Source: an uncultured Lachnospiraceae bacterium
Lineage (GTDB): Bacteria > Bacillota > Clostridia > Lachnospirales > Lachnospiraceae
Direction of reading: 5' to 3'
Length of the DNA: 33,305 nucleotides
Assembly: GCA_947382625.1 (NCBI GenBank)
Contig: CANDAG010000040.1
Span: forward strand, 1-33,305
In this document: piece after piece, positions 8,429-15,812 of the stretch
Numbering within the stretch: the stretch's first letter is position 1
Layout of the letters: the number at the start of each line of letters is the position of its first letter
Position numbers and translations under genes: made by a program
The notes under the pieces: generated by a model
The model's database searches: none
What the model was told of the DNA's origin: nothing
What the model saw: only the letters and a program-made list of their open reading frames with translations

Positions 8429-9385
8429 ATGAAAATAGTTGTTTTGGAACGAAACAGCGTAGGACTGGATGTTTCTGTCGACGGGATTGCCGCACTTGGC
8501 GACGTTACAATATATCCGAATACCACCGCCGCCGATGTAAAAGAAAAGATCACCGATGCGGACATTATTGTCGCCAACAAAGCCCCCCTGAATGAGGAAA
8601 CCCTGAAGGATGCTCCTAATGTAAAGCTGATCTGTGAATTTGCCACAGGCTATGACAACATTGACCTTTCCTATTGCCAAAGCCGTGGGATCAAGGTTGC
8701 CAATGTAGTCAACTATTCTACAGATGCGGTAGCACAGCATACCTTTGCCCTCTGTTTTTATGTTCTCGAAAAGCTCCGTCACTACGACGAATATGTGAAA
8801 TCCGGCGCCTATGCGGCCCAGGATCGTTTCTCAAATTTTGATATCCCTTTTACAGAGCTTGCAGGAAAAACCTGGGGCATTGTGGGAATGGGGAATATCG
8901 GGAGAAAGGTTGCCGCAATTGCCCGGGCCTTTGGCTGCAAGGTTATTTTTTATTCTGCCTCCGGTCAAAGCACCTGTACAGAATACGAGAGGGTAGATTT
9001 CGATACTCTCCTTAAGGAGTCCGATTTCCTGTCCCTCCATTGTCCGCTAAGCGACAAAACCAGAAATCTGATCGATCTGGATGCCCTTAAGAAAATGAAA
9101 AAAAGTGGAATCCTGATCAATGTGGCGAGAGGACCGGTGGTAAATGAAAATGATCTGTATACTGCCCTGACAGAAAATCTCATTGCAGGTGCCGGTCTTG
9201 ATGTAATAAGCGCCGAGCCCATCCGCAAGGATAATCCTTTGGGCAGCATTATGGACAGCAATAAACTGATCATTACTCCTCATCTTGCCTGGGCAAGTAT
9301 TGAAGCCCGAAACCGCTGTGTTTCAGAAACCTGCCTGAATATTGAAGCGTTTCTTAAGGGTGAAGACAGAAATATTGTGAATTAA
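8429..9385 (+). CDS. D-isomer-specific 2-hydroxyacid dehydrogenase (glycerate dehydrogenase-like)
   Basis: NAD(H)-dependent reduction of a 2-keto acid such as hydroxypyruvate, in the cytoplasm. Of 318 residues, the split catalytic domain surrounds a Rossmann domain with GMGNIG (153-158). The catalytic triad is Arg234 (NVARGPV), Glu263 (SAEPI) and His285 in TPHLAWAS, a context typical of glycerate dehydrogenase/hydroxypyruvate reductase rather than of D-lactate dehydrogenase; there is no C-terminal ACT domain as in long SerA forms. ATG 8429 follows AAGGAGG by five bases. Only 22 bases separate it from the deaminase gene, so the two are probably co-transcribed, though the metabolic link is unclear. 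Confidence 0.88.
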   Translation: MKIVVLERNSVGLDVSVDGIAALGDVTIYPNTTAADVKEKITDADIIVANKAPLNEETLKDAPNVKLICEFATGYDNIDLSYCQSRGIKVANVVNYSTDAVAQHTFALCFYVLEKLRHYDEYVKSGAYAAQDRFSNFDIPFTELAGKTWGIVGMGNIGRKVAAIARAFGCKVIFYSASGQSTCTEYERVDFDTLLKESDFLSLHCPLSDKTRNLIDLDALKKMKKSGILINVARGPVVNENDLYTALTENLIAGAGLDVISAEPIRKDNPLGSIMDSNKLIITPHLAWASIEARNRCVSETCLNIEAFLKGEDRNIVN

Positions 9386-9407
9386 CGAAACAGAAAGGAA
9401 CTGTTAA

Positions 9408-10751
9408 ATGGGAATCTTATTGCATAATATACTGGCTGTATTGCCGGCAGAGCCGGTATCATCGCGCCCTGCAGACCAGCCTTATCATCAAAAAAACATT
9501 GTAAAAGAAACTGACATTTATATTGAAGGCAATCGGATCATCGCCATCGGTAATGCGCCGGAAGGCTTTTCGGCCGATAAGGTGATCGACGGAAAGGACA
9601 GGCTTGCCATTCCGGGGCTTATCAATTGCCACACCCATTCTTATATGTCTTTTATGAGAAATGTGGCGGATGACTTAAGCTTTATGGACTGGCTTTTCGG
9701 AACCATCGATCCCATTGAACAGAAGATGACGGATGAAGATACCTATTGGGGCGCCTGCCTTGCCATCATTGAGATGATGAAGAGCGGAACCACCTGTTTT
9801 AACGATATGCAGATGAACATTCATCAGACCACCCGGGCCGTGAAAGAATCCGGCATGCGTGCCGTTATTTCCCGGGGACTGGTGGGGAGTGGAAACGATG
9901 AGGGAGGTCAGGAACGGCTCAGACAGGCTTATGAGGAAAGAGACGCCGCCAAAGACTGTGACCGGCTTACCTTTATGTTAGGCCCCCACGCCCCTTACAC
10001 CTGTGATGATGCCTATATGCGCATTGTATCTGAGGAAGCCCAAAAGAATCATATGGGAATCCATGTCCATCTTTCGGAAAGTGAAAGTGAGATCCAGCAG
10101 ATCAAAGAAAAATACGGGATCTCCCCTATCGAAATGGCAGACCGGAACGGTCTGTTTGACGTGCCGGCTATCGCCGCCCACTGTGTACAGATCACCGACA
10201 GCGATATGGACATCCTGAAAAGCAAAAATGTCAGCGTTGTGACCAATCCTGCCAGCAACATGAAGCTTGGAAACGGCTTTGCGCCTGTTCCCGCCATGAT
10301 GGCAAAGGGCATCAATGTCTGCCTTGGCACCGATGGTGCGGCCAGCAATAACAGCCTTAATATGTTCCATGAGCTGAACCTTCTGGCTCTGATCCACAAG
10401 GGTGTAAGGAAAACACCCCAGTGCATCAGCGCAGGGGATGTCTTCCGGATCGCAACCATAAACGGCGCAAGAGCATTGGGACTTGAGACTGAAATCGGCT
10501 CCTTGGAAGAAGGGAAAAAGGCGGATATCGCTATCCTTAACTTAAATACCCCTTCTCTTACCCCCAGAAATAATCTGATCGCCGGACTTTCTTACTCTGC
10601 TAACGGCTCTGAGGTTGAAACCGTTATTATCGATGGGAAGGTAACCATGGAAAACAGAAAGGTCCTGACCATGGACGAGGAACTGGTATATCAAAAGGTA
10701 AACGAGATCATAGCCCGCATGGATATTTCCTTTGAGGGTGTTGATGCATAA
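9408..10751 (+). CDS. mtaD: SAH / 5'-methylthioadenosine / 5'-deoxyadenosine deaminase (amidohydrolase)
   Basis: Deaminates the adenine ring of SAH, MTA or 5'-deoxyadenosine to the inosyl product. The 447-residue metal-dependent amidohydrolase has PGLINCHTHSYM with the HxH pair (75, 77), GPHAPYTC (His194), HVHLSE (219-224), AAHC (His258) and GTDGAASNN (Asp309). These are the features of the Thermotoga Tm0936 / Methanocaldococcus DadD group. A stretch near residues 14-30 looks like a small insertion in the N-terminal sandwich domain. The next gene is SAH hydrolase, which supports a path SAH to S-inosylhomocysteine to inosine plus homocysteine. An alternative is general salvage of 5'-deoxyadenosine from radical-SAM enzymes. 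Confidence 0.9.
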   Translation: MGILLHNILAVLPAEPVSSRPADQPYHQKNIVKETDIYIEGNRIIAIGNAPEGFSADKVIDGKDRLAIPGLINCHTHSYMSFMRNVADDLSFMDWLFGTIDPIEQKMTDEDTYWGACLAIIEMMKSGTTCFNDMQMNIHQTTRAVKESGMRAVISRGLVGSGNDEGGQERLRQAYEERDAAKDCDRLTFMLGPHAPYTCDDAYMRIVSEEAQKNHMGIHVHLSESESEIQQIKEKYGISPIEMADRNGLFDVPAIAAHCVQITDSDMDILKSKNVSVVTNPASNMKLGNGFAPVPAMMAKGINVCLGTDGAASNNSLNMFHELNLLALIHKGVRKTPQCISAGDVFRIATINGARALGLETEIGSLEEGKKADIAILNLNTPSLTPRNNLIAGLSYSANGSEVETVIIDGKVTMENRKVLTMDEELVYQKVNEIIARMDISFEGVDA

Positions 10752-10801
10752 AATTACGTGAAACAAAATGCTGCCAGAGCAGCGGAATGTGAGGTTAAAA
10801 A

Positions 10802-12049
10802 ATGAACAGCGAGATCAGGGACATTAATTTGTCCGAATCAGGAGAAAGAAAAATTGAATGGGTGAAGAGAAATTGTGACCTTCTTCGTACCCTGGAAACA
10901 GAATTTGAACAGTCCAAGCCCTTTGCCGGCAAAAAGATTGCCCTTTCTGTTCATCTGGAGGCCAAGACTGCTTATCTTTGCCTTGTGCTGAAGGCTGGCG
11001 GTGCGCAGATGTTTGTCACCGGCTCCAATCCTTTATCCACCCAGGATGATGTGGCCGCCGCGCTGGTCAAGGCCGGTCTCGAGGTACATGCATGGTATAA
11101 CTGTACCCCGGAAGAATATGAATCCCATATCCGTCACGTACTTGAGGCAGGCCCCAACATCATCATTGATGACGGCGGTGACCTGGTAAATATGGTCCAC
11201 ACACAGATGCCCGAATTGATTCCTGCCATTATCGGCGGCTGCGAAGAAACTACTACCGGAATCATCCGTCTGGAAGCCATGAACCGGGCAGGTGAGTTAA
11301 AATTCCCTATGGTACGGGTAAACAATGCAGACTGCAAGCATCTCTTTGACAACCGCTACGGCACCGGCCAATCTGTATGGGATGGTATCAACCGTACAAC
11401 AAATCTGATCGTTGCCGGTAAGATCGTAGTAGTTGCCGGTTATGGATGGTGCGGTAAAGGAACAGCCATGCGTGCCAAAGGACTTGGCGCAAGAGTTATC
11501 GTCACAGAGATCGATCCCATTAAGGCCATAGAAGCTGTTATGGACGGATTTGATGTAATGCCCATGAACGAGGCCGCTAAAGTAGGTGATTTCTTTGTAA
11601 CCGTAACCGGATGCGATAAGGTAATCGATGAAGAAGATTTTAAAGTAATGAAGGATGGAGCAATCCTCTGTAATGCCGGTCATTTTGACTGTGAGATCGA
11701 TATGGCGCGGCTTCGTGAAATCGCTTTGGAAACCAGGGAGCAAAGAAAAAATATTATGGGTTACAAGCTCCCCAGCGGCCAGTGGATCTTTGTTCTTGCA
11801 GAGGGCAGACTCGTAAATCTTGCCGCCGGCGACGGCCATCCGGCAGAGATCATGGATATGAGCTTCGCCATTCAGGCCCTGTCCGCAAAATATCTGGTAG
11901 AGCACGGAAGCGAGCTCACAGAAAAACTGATCGACGTTCCCAGGGAAGTAGACCATGATGTAGCCAGGAGAAAGCTGGCCTTCCTTGGCAAAGAAATCGA
12001 TGTTCTCACCCCCGAGCAGGAAAAGTACTTAAACAGCTATACACTGTAA
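10802..12049 (+). CDS. ahcY: Adenosylhomocysteinase, archaeal/Thermotoga type, possibly S-inosylhomocysteine hydrolase
   Basis: Hydrolyses SAH, or its deaminated form, to a nucleoside and homocysteine using bound NAD. The 415 residues include DDGGDLVN (123-130), EETTTG (148-153), the catalytic Lys179 and Asp183-Asn184, the NAD loop GYGWCGKG (213-220), GHFDCEID (His294) and EGRLVNL with GHP (His346). STQDDVAAAL and the shortened C-terminus, which ends without the Lys/Tyr tail of mammalian enzymes, mark the archaeal type. The segment HLEAKTA (51-57) replaces human HMTVETA, so the adenine-contacting Glu59 is Lys55 here. With a deaminase directly upstream, an inosyl substrate is plausible. GAGG precedes the ATG; 50 bases separate it from the deaminase gene. 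Confidence 0.93.
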   Translation: MNSEIRDINLSESGERKIEWVKRNCDLLRTLETEFEQSKPFAGKKIALSVHLEAKTAYLCLVLKAGGAQMFVTGSNPLSTQDDVAAALVKAGLEVHAWYNCTPEEYESHIRHVLEAGPNIIIDDGGDLVNMVHTQMPELIPAIIGGCEETTTGIIRLEAMNRAGELKFPMVRVNNADCKHLFDNRYGTGQSVWDGINRTTNLIVAGKIVVVAGYGWCGKGTAMRAKGLGARVIVTEIDPIKAIEAVMDGFDVMPMNEAAKVGDFFVTVTGCDKVIDEEDFKVMKDGAILCNAGHFDCEIDMARLREIALETREQRKNIMGYKLPSGQWIFVLAEGRLVNLAAGDGHPAEIMDMSFAIQALSAKYLVEHGSELTEKLIDVPREVDHDVARRKLAFLGKEIDVLTPEQEKYLNSYTL

Positions 12050-12068
12050 TTACCCATTTCAAAACAAC

Positions 12069-12093
12069 GGATAACACGCCCTGCGAGTTATCC
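12069..12093 (+). repeat. Hairpin between ahcY and the PRTase gene, possible fourth member of the palindromic repeat
   Basis: GGATAAC (12069-12075) pairs with GTTATCC (12087-12093) around ACGCCCTGCGA, followed by TTATG. Copies A-C have the same plan: a stem, ACGC-NNN-GCGA, the opposite stem, then TTAT. Here the outer stem has a different sequence that still pairs. There is no T run, so it is not a plain terminator. Confidence 0.45.
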
Positions 12094-12121
12094 TTATGTT
12101 AATCAAAAGGAGGTATTTTCT

Positions 12122-12763
12122 ATGCAAGAAGCTATTAAGATCAGATCCAAACGCCACCCTGATGTAGTTTTGCACACCATTCCGGGGCACTTTGTGACAC
12201 CCAACTCCCATGTAAATTATTTTCTGGATATGACCACATTAAAGTCCAGACTCAGCGAGGCTTCCGCTGCCGCAAAGGCTCTCAGCGAGCATATATCGGC
12301 GACCACCATTGTAGATACTATTGTCTGCATTGAAGGCTGTGAGATCATTGGAGCACTTCTGGCAGAGGAGCTCACCAAAGCAGGAATTTATTCCATGAAT
12401 TCTCACAAGACTATCTATATCGTGACTCCCGAATATGTAAATTCAGGTCAGCTTGTTATCAGAGAGAATATGCTCCCTATGATCAAGGGTAAGAATGTAC
12501 TTCTGCTTCTGGCATCTGCTACTACCGGACAGACTATTGTAAAAGCAAGCCGTGCTCTTACCTACTACGGAGCCAAGATCAGCGGTATCAGCGCTGTTTT
12601 CAGTGCTGCCAACAGTCTGATGGGTATCCCGATCAATGCCTTGTTTACTATCGCAGACATTCCTGATTACAGGACCTACGAACCGGAAGGATGTACCCTG
12701 TGTAAAGAAAACAAGCCAATCGATGCCTTTGCAAACGGATTTGGGTATTCTAAGATCAATTAG
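12122..12763 (+). CDS. Phosphoribosyltransferase-fold protein, PyrE-like, with altered PRPP motif
   Basis: 213 residues with a type I phosphoribosyltransferase layout. The PRPP loop region is LLLASATTGQT: the TTGxT half is kept (134-138), but the two acidic residues normally four and three places before it are Leu130 and Ala131. The C-terminus has CTLCKENKPIDA (191-202), resembling the CPLC end of many orotate phosphoribosyltransferases. An AAAGGAGG ribosome site precedes ATG 12122. It is the last gene of the SAH-recycling transcript, before repeat C and a strong terminator. The substrate is unknown; it could salvage a purine from SAH breakdown, or bind a nucleotide as a regulator without catalysis. 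It should not be taken as a second pyrE. Confidence 0.75.
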   Translation: MQEAIKIRSKRHPDVVLHTIPGHFVTPNSHVNYFLDMTTLKSRLSEASAAAKALSEHISATTIVDTIVCIEGCEIIGALLAEELTKAGIYSMNSHKTIYIVTPEYVNSGQLVIRENMLPMIKGKNVLLLLASATTGQTIVKASRALTYYGAKISGISAVFSAANSLMGIPINALFTIADIPDYRTYEPEGCTLCKENKPIDAFANGFGYSKIN

Positions 12764-12766
12764 AGA

Positions 12767-12797
12767 AAACGCCGACACGCTTCGCGGATCGGCTTAT
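12767..12797 (+). repeat. Palindromic intergenic repeat, copy C
   Basis: The 31-bp core shared with copies A and B (starts AAACGCCGAC, ends ATCGGCTTAT), with the inner CGC-TTC-GCG hairpin. It starts three bases after the PRTase stop codon; the ATCAA/TTGAT ends of A and B are not present. Confidence 0.65.
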
Positions 12798-12804
12798 GAA
12801 ACAA

Positions 12805-12842
12805 AGATGGCGAATGTGAAAACACATTCGCCATCTGTTTTT
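12805..12842 (+). terminator. Strong terminator between converging transcripts
   Basis: A perfect 14-bp stem, AGATGGCGAATGTG (12805-12818) with its complement (12823-12836), a 4-nt loop, then GTTTTT. On the minus strand the stem is followed by CTTTGTTT, so it may also end the rubredoxin transcript. Confidence 0.9.
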
Positions 12843-12867
12843 GGCATAAGCTGCAGCCTGCAAAAGT

Positions 12868-13041
12868 TTAGTTGTAATTATTAATGCAAGGCTGGAACAT
12901 GCTCTTATTTACACCGCATAAAGGGCAGCACCAGTCATCCGGAAGATCTTCAAAAGCTGTACCCGGAGCGATTCCGTGCTCAGGATCTCCCTTTTCAGGA
13001 TCATACGTATACCCGCAAGGGTTACAAAAATATTTTTGCAT
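12868..13041 (-). CDS. Rubredoxin
   Basis: Small iron-sulfur-free FeCys4 electron carrier that donates electrons to rubrerythrin-type peroxidases. The 57 residues start [15 protein letters not shown] and contain [18 protein letters not shown] and CCPLCGVNK, giving the two CXXC ligand pairs (6/9 and 39/42) with the usual aromatic core. An extra Cys38 lies next to the ligand, and the tail (residues 44-57) carries one more Cys. Start ATG 13041 with AAAGGAGAG upstream; it ends at TAA 12868-12870. It is third in the perR-rbr-rubredoxin operon, 73 bases after rubrerythrin. Confidence 0.95.
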   Translation of the reverse strand: MQKYFCNPCGYTYDPEKGDPEHGIAPGTAFEDLPDDWCCPLCGVNKSMFQPCINNYN

Positions 13042-13114
13042 TGTAATACTCTCCTTTCAGTGTTCTTTTTAGCTTAAACCGTCTTTTCTTTAACGGTAAA
13101 AACTCTGATAAATT

Positions 13115-13654
13115 TTAACCGAAATATCTCTTAAGAAGTCCCTCGAAAGCCTTGCCGTGTCTAGCCTCGTCACGAGCCATCTCATGAACGGTGTCATGGA
13201 TCGCATCAAGGTTGGCAGCCTTAGCTCTCTTGGCAAGGTCAAACTTACCGGCAGTTGCGCCGTTCTCAGCCTCTACTCTCATCTCCAGATTCTTCTTGGT
13301 GGAATCGGTAACTACTTCTCCGAGCAATTCTGCAAATTTAGCGGCATGCTCTGCCTCTTCGTAAGCAGCCTTTTCCCAATACAGGCCGATCTCAGGATAT
13401 CCCTCTCTGTGAGCAACTCTTGCCATTGCAAGGTACATACCAACCTCTGTACACTCCCCGTTAAAGTTAGCTCTTAAGTCTGCCATAATGTCTTCACTTG
13501 CACCCTGGGCAACTCCTACCACATGCTCTGCAGCCCATGTCATCTCCGCATCCTGAGCGGTAAACTTCTCAGCGGGCGCATTACAAACGGGACATTTCTC
13601 CGGCGCTGCATCTCCCTCGTAAACATAACCACATACCTGACATACAAATTTCAT
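13115..13654 (-). CDS. rbr: Rubrerythrin, reverse-domain type
   Basis: Non-haem di-iron peroxidase that reduces H2O2 in anaerobes. Of 179 residues, the rubredoxin-like domain comes first (CXXC at 5/8 and 21/24), followed by the four-helix ferritin-like domain with EEAEH (99-103) and RDEARHG (161-167) as di-iron ligands. This order is reversed compared with classical rubrerythrin, as in the clostridial reverse rubrerythrins. AAAGGAGATAG lies before the ATG. It is between perR and rubredoxin, a coherent peroxide-defence operon. Confidence 0.95.
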   Translation of the reverse strand: MKFVCQVCGYVYEGDAAPEKCPVCNAPAEKFTAQDAEMTWAAEHVVGVAQGASEDIMADLRANFNGECTEVGMYLAMARVAHREGYPEIGLYWEKAAYEEAEHAAKFAELLGEVVTDSTKKNLEMRVEAENGATAGKFDLAKRAKAANLDAIHDTVHEMARDEARHGKAFEGLLKRYFG

Positions 13655-13706
13655 AGCTCTATCTCCTTTTCTTTAATAAAATAATATATCCAATGCGGTC
13701 TGATTT

Positions 13707-14102
13707 TCAGACCGGCATTTGTTCCCCTGTACAATCGGCGCAGCATCCGTAAAAATAAGTCATCTGGCCTTCAATCTCGCCCGAAAAGCACTCCTTCGCC
13801 TCTTCTGTAAGCCCTGCATTAAACGGAAGCTTCAGATCCTCAACGCATCCGCACTGAGAACAGACAAAATGATAATGGGGCGAAGTGTCATAATCAAAAT
13901 GATCCACCCCGTCTCCCACCCGGAGCCGCATGATCTCGCCTATATCCGCCAAGAGAGTCAGATTCCGGTACACGGTACCCAGACTGATATTCGGGAAGCT
14001 CTGCCTGACTCCCATATATACAACGTCTGCAGTAGGGTGATCCTTTCTGGTAGCCAGAAATTCTTTTATGGAATCCCGCTGTCTGCTGTGCTTCAGATTC
14101 AT
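13707..14102 (-). CDS. perR: Peroxide-sensing Fur-family repressor PerR
   Basis: Metal-dependent DNA-binding repressor of peroxide-defence genes. The 131-residue protein has the winged helix near 35-60 and then the metal sites. Every B. subtilis PerR ligand is found at a constant offset of 15: His22 (37), Asp70 (85), His76 (91), His78 (93) and Asp89 (104) for the sensing metal, and Cys81, Cys84, Cys121, Cys124 for structural zinc. Asp at the 104 position is the mark of PerR rather than Fur. It heads the perR-rbr-rubredoxin operon, and the palindrome over its promoter suggests autoregulation. Confidence 0.93.
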   Translation of the reverse strand: MNLKHSRQRDSIKEFLATRKDHPTADVVYMGVRQSFPNISLGTVYRNLTLLADIGEIMRLRVGDGVDHFDYDTSPHYHFVCSQCGCVEDLKLPFNAGLTEEAKECFSGEIEGQMTYFYGCCADCTGEQMPV

Positions 14103-14127
14103 ATAAGTTCCTTCCTGGTTTAAAAAT

Positions 14128-14174
14128 AGTAATTGTTACTGTTTTTATTATATATGGTTCTGCAACAAAGTCAA
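14128..14174 (-). promoter_or_regulatory. Promoter of perR operon with overlapping PerR-type operator
   Basis: On the minus strand TTGACT (14169-14174), 16 bp, TATAAT (14147-14152). The palindrome AGTAA-TTG-TTACT (14128-14140) covers the predicted start site, as expected of an autoregulated PerR operon. Confidence 0.75.
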
Positions 14175-14251
14175 GGGACAATTTACTTTAATATTTTTTA
14201 TAAAATTTTTAGAGTTTGTTCTATTCTTTAATACTCCCAGTCTTTTCCTTA

Positions 14252-14260
14252 TGGTATAAT
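14252..14260 (+). promoter_or_regulatory. Extended -10 promoter of the two-component operon
   Basis: TGGTATAAT (TG at 14252-14253, TATAAT at 14255-14260); no good -35 is seen. The start near 14267 leaves a leader of about 50 nt before the kinase gene. Confidence 0.55.
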
Positions 14261-14315
14261 TAGGAAGCGCACTGATGTGTGCGTAGGTCATATTTCTTTT
14301 TATGTGAGGCTTATC

Positions 14316-15794
14316 ATGAAATTTAAAACCAGACTGGTAATTACATTTCTTACAATCATCCTGCTGCCCCTGGTGCTTGCCTGCACAGCGTTTCTCTGCA
14401 TCGGCGCTTTTTTGATCCGTGAACAGGAGGAATACGGCTTCCGCAATAATGACTATAATATGCTCATAGATCCTACTCAGGTTTTTCAGATCATCTCAGA
14501 TGAGATATTCCTGGAAGTTGAGGATATCCTCAACACAGATCCCGCCTCCCTGGAAAATTCAGAGGTCCTTGACAGCATCAACGAAAAGATCGTTAACAGA
14601 TCTTCTTATATTATGGTGCGGAAGCAGGATACTCTTTACTATGCCGGAAATGAACTGGCTGCCCAGCAGATTTTTAATGTCCTGCCGGCCTTTCAGGAAT
14701 CCAACGTCAAAAAGGGGCAGGAGCAGAGCATTTACTATAACTCCATGAAAAAGCTGGTACGCCAGATGGATTTCTACTTTCTTGACGGAAGTGAGGGCAG
14801 CTTTTTCATCATAACCCGTGCCAACTCTATTTTGTCCCGAAAGCTGTTTGTGGATATGGCCATTGCGATCATGGTGATCCTGATCTTTACAAGTCTCTTT
14901 TTAACAAACTGGATCAGCAGAGGGGTTTTTGTCCCTATCAACCAGCTCAATATTGCCATGCAGAATATTGCGGAGGGCAATCTTGAATATATGCTTCCGG
15001 ATAAAGACGATGGAGAGATCGGCGAGCTTTACCGCAATTATGAAGATATGAGACTCCGCCTTAAAGAATCCACTGACGAAAAGATTTTGGCCGAAAAGCA
15101 GAATAAAGAGCTGGTCAGCAACATTTCCCATGACCTGAAAACTCCCATTACCGCCATCAAGGGATATGTGGAGGGTATTATGGACGGTGTCGCAGACACT
15201 CCCGAAAAAATGGACAAATATATCAGAACCATATATAATAAGGCCATAGATATGGACAGGCTTATTAATGAGCTGACTGTCTATTCAGGTATTGATTCTA
15301 ACCGGATCCCCTATCATTTCCACAAAATAAATATTTCCGAATATTTCGGGGATTGTATTGAAGAGGTGGGATTAGATCTGGAATCCAAAAATATCGCGCT
15401 GGATTATTCTAATCTGGTTGCTCCGGACACACTGATCATTGCCGACCCGGAGCAGCTCAAAAGAGTGATCAACAACATTATAGGAAACAGCATTAAGTAT
15501 CTGGACAAGGCCAATGGCCAGATCGATATCCGGATATTGGATGAACTGGATTCCATACGCGTTGAGATAGAAGACAATGGAAAAGGGATTGCCGCCAAAG
15601 ATCTTCCCAAAATATTTGAGCGTTTTTACCGGACAGACGCTTCCAGGAACTCCGCTCAGGGCGGTAGTGGGATCGGACTTTCCATTGTGAAAAAGATCAT
15701 TGAAGACCATGGGGGATATATCTGGGCCACCAGCAAAGAAGGGGAAGGAACCTGCATGCATTTTGTAATACGGAAATATCAGGAAGCAGAATAA
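14316..15794 (+). CDS. Membrane sensor histidine kinase
   Basis: Autophosphorylating sensor of a two-component system. Of 492 residues there are two membrane helices (about 7-34 and 178-200) with an extracytoplasmic domain of about 145 residues between them, a HAMP linker (200-255), the H box SNISHDLKTPITAIKGYVEG with phosphorylated His272, an N box around NNIIGNSIKYL, the D box EDNGKGIA and the G box GGSGIGLSIVKKI. I chose ATG 14316 because GAGG lies six bases before it; the longer frame adds 13 residues before the first helix. It comes before its response regulator, the less usual order. The signal is unknown. Confidence 0.93.
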   Translation: MKFKTRLVITFLTIILLPLVLACTAFLCIGAFLIREQEEYGFRNNDYNMLIDPTQVFQIISDEIFLEVEDILNTDPASLENSEVLDSINEKIVNRSSYIMVRKQDTLYYAGNELAAQQIFNVLPAFQESNVKKGQEQSIYYNSMKKLVRQMDFYFLDGSEGSFFIITRANSILSRKLFVDMAIAIMVILIFTSLFLTNWISRGVFVPINQLNIAMQNIAEGNLEYMLPDKDDGEIGELYRNYEDMRLRLKESTDEKILAEKQNKELVSNISHDLKTPITAIKGYVEGIMDGVADTPEKMDKYIRTIYNKAIDMDRLINELTVYSGIDSNRIPYHFHKINISEYFGDCIEEVGLDLESKNIALDYSNLVAPDTLIIADPEQLKRVINNIIGNSIKYLDKANGQIDIRILDELDSIRVEIEDNGKGIAAKDLPKIFERFYRTDASRNSAQGGSGIGLSIVKKIIEDHGGYIWATSKEGEGTCMHFVIRKYQEAE

Positions 15795-15812
15795 TAAACG
15801 GGAGGAATACAG

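Noticed and set aside
12069-12093. Hairpin as an intrinsic terminator of ahcY
   Set aside because: It is not followed by a T run; the strong terminator of this transcript is at 12805-12842.
12122-12763. Annotating this as pyrE
   Set aside because: The acidic pair of the PRPP motif is missing and the context is SAH recycling, so orotate activity is not supported.
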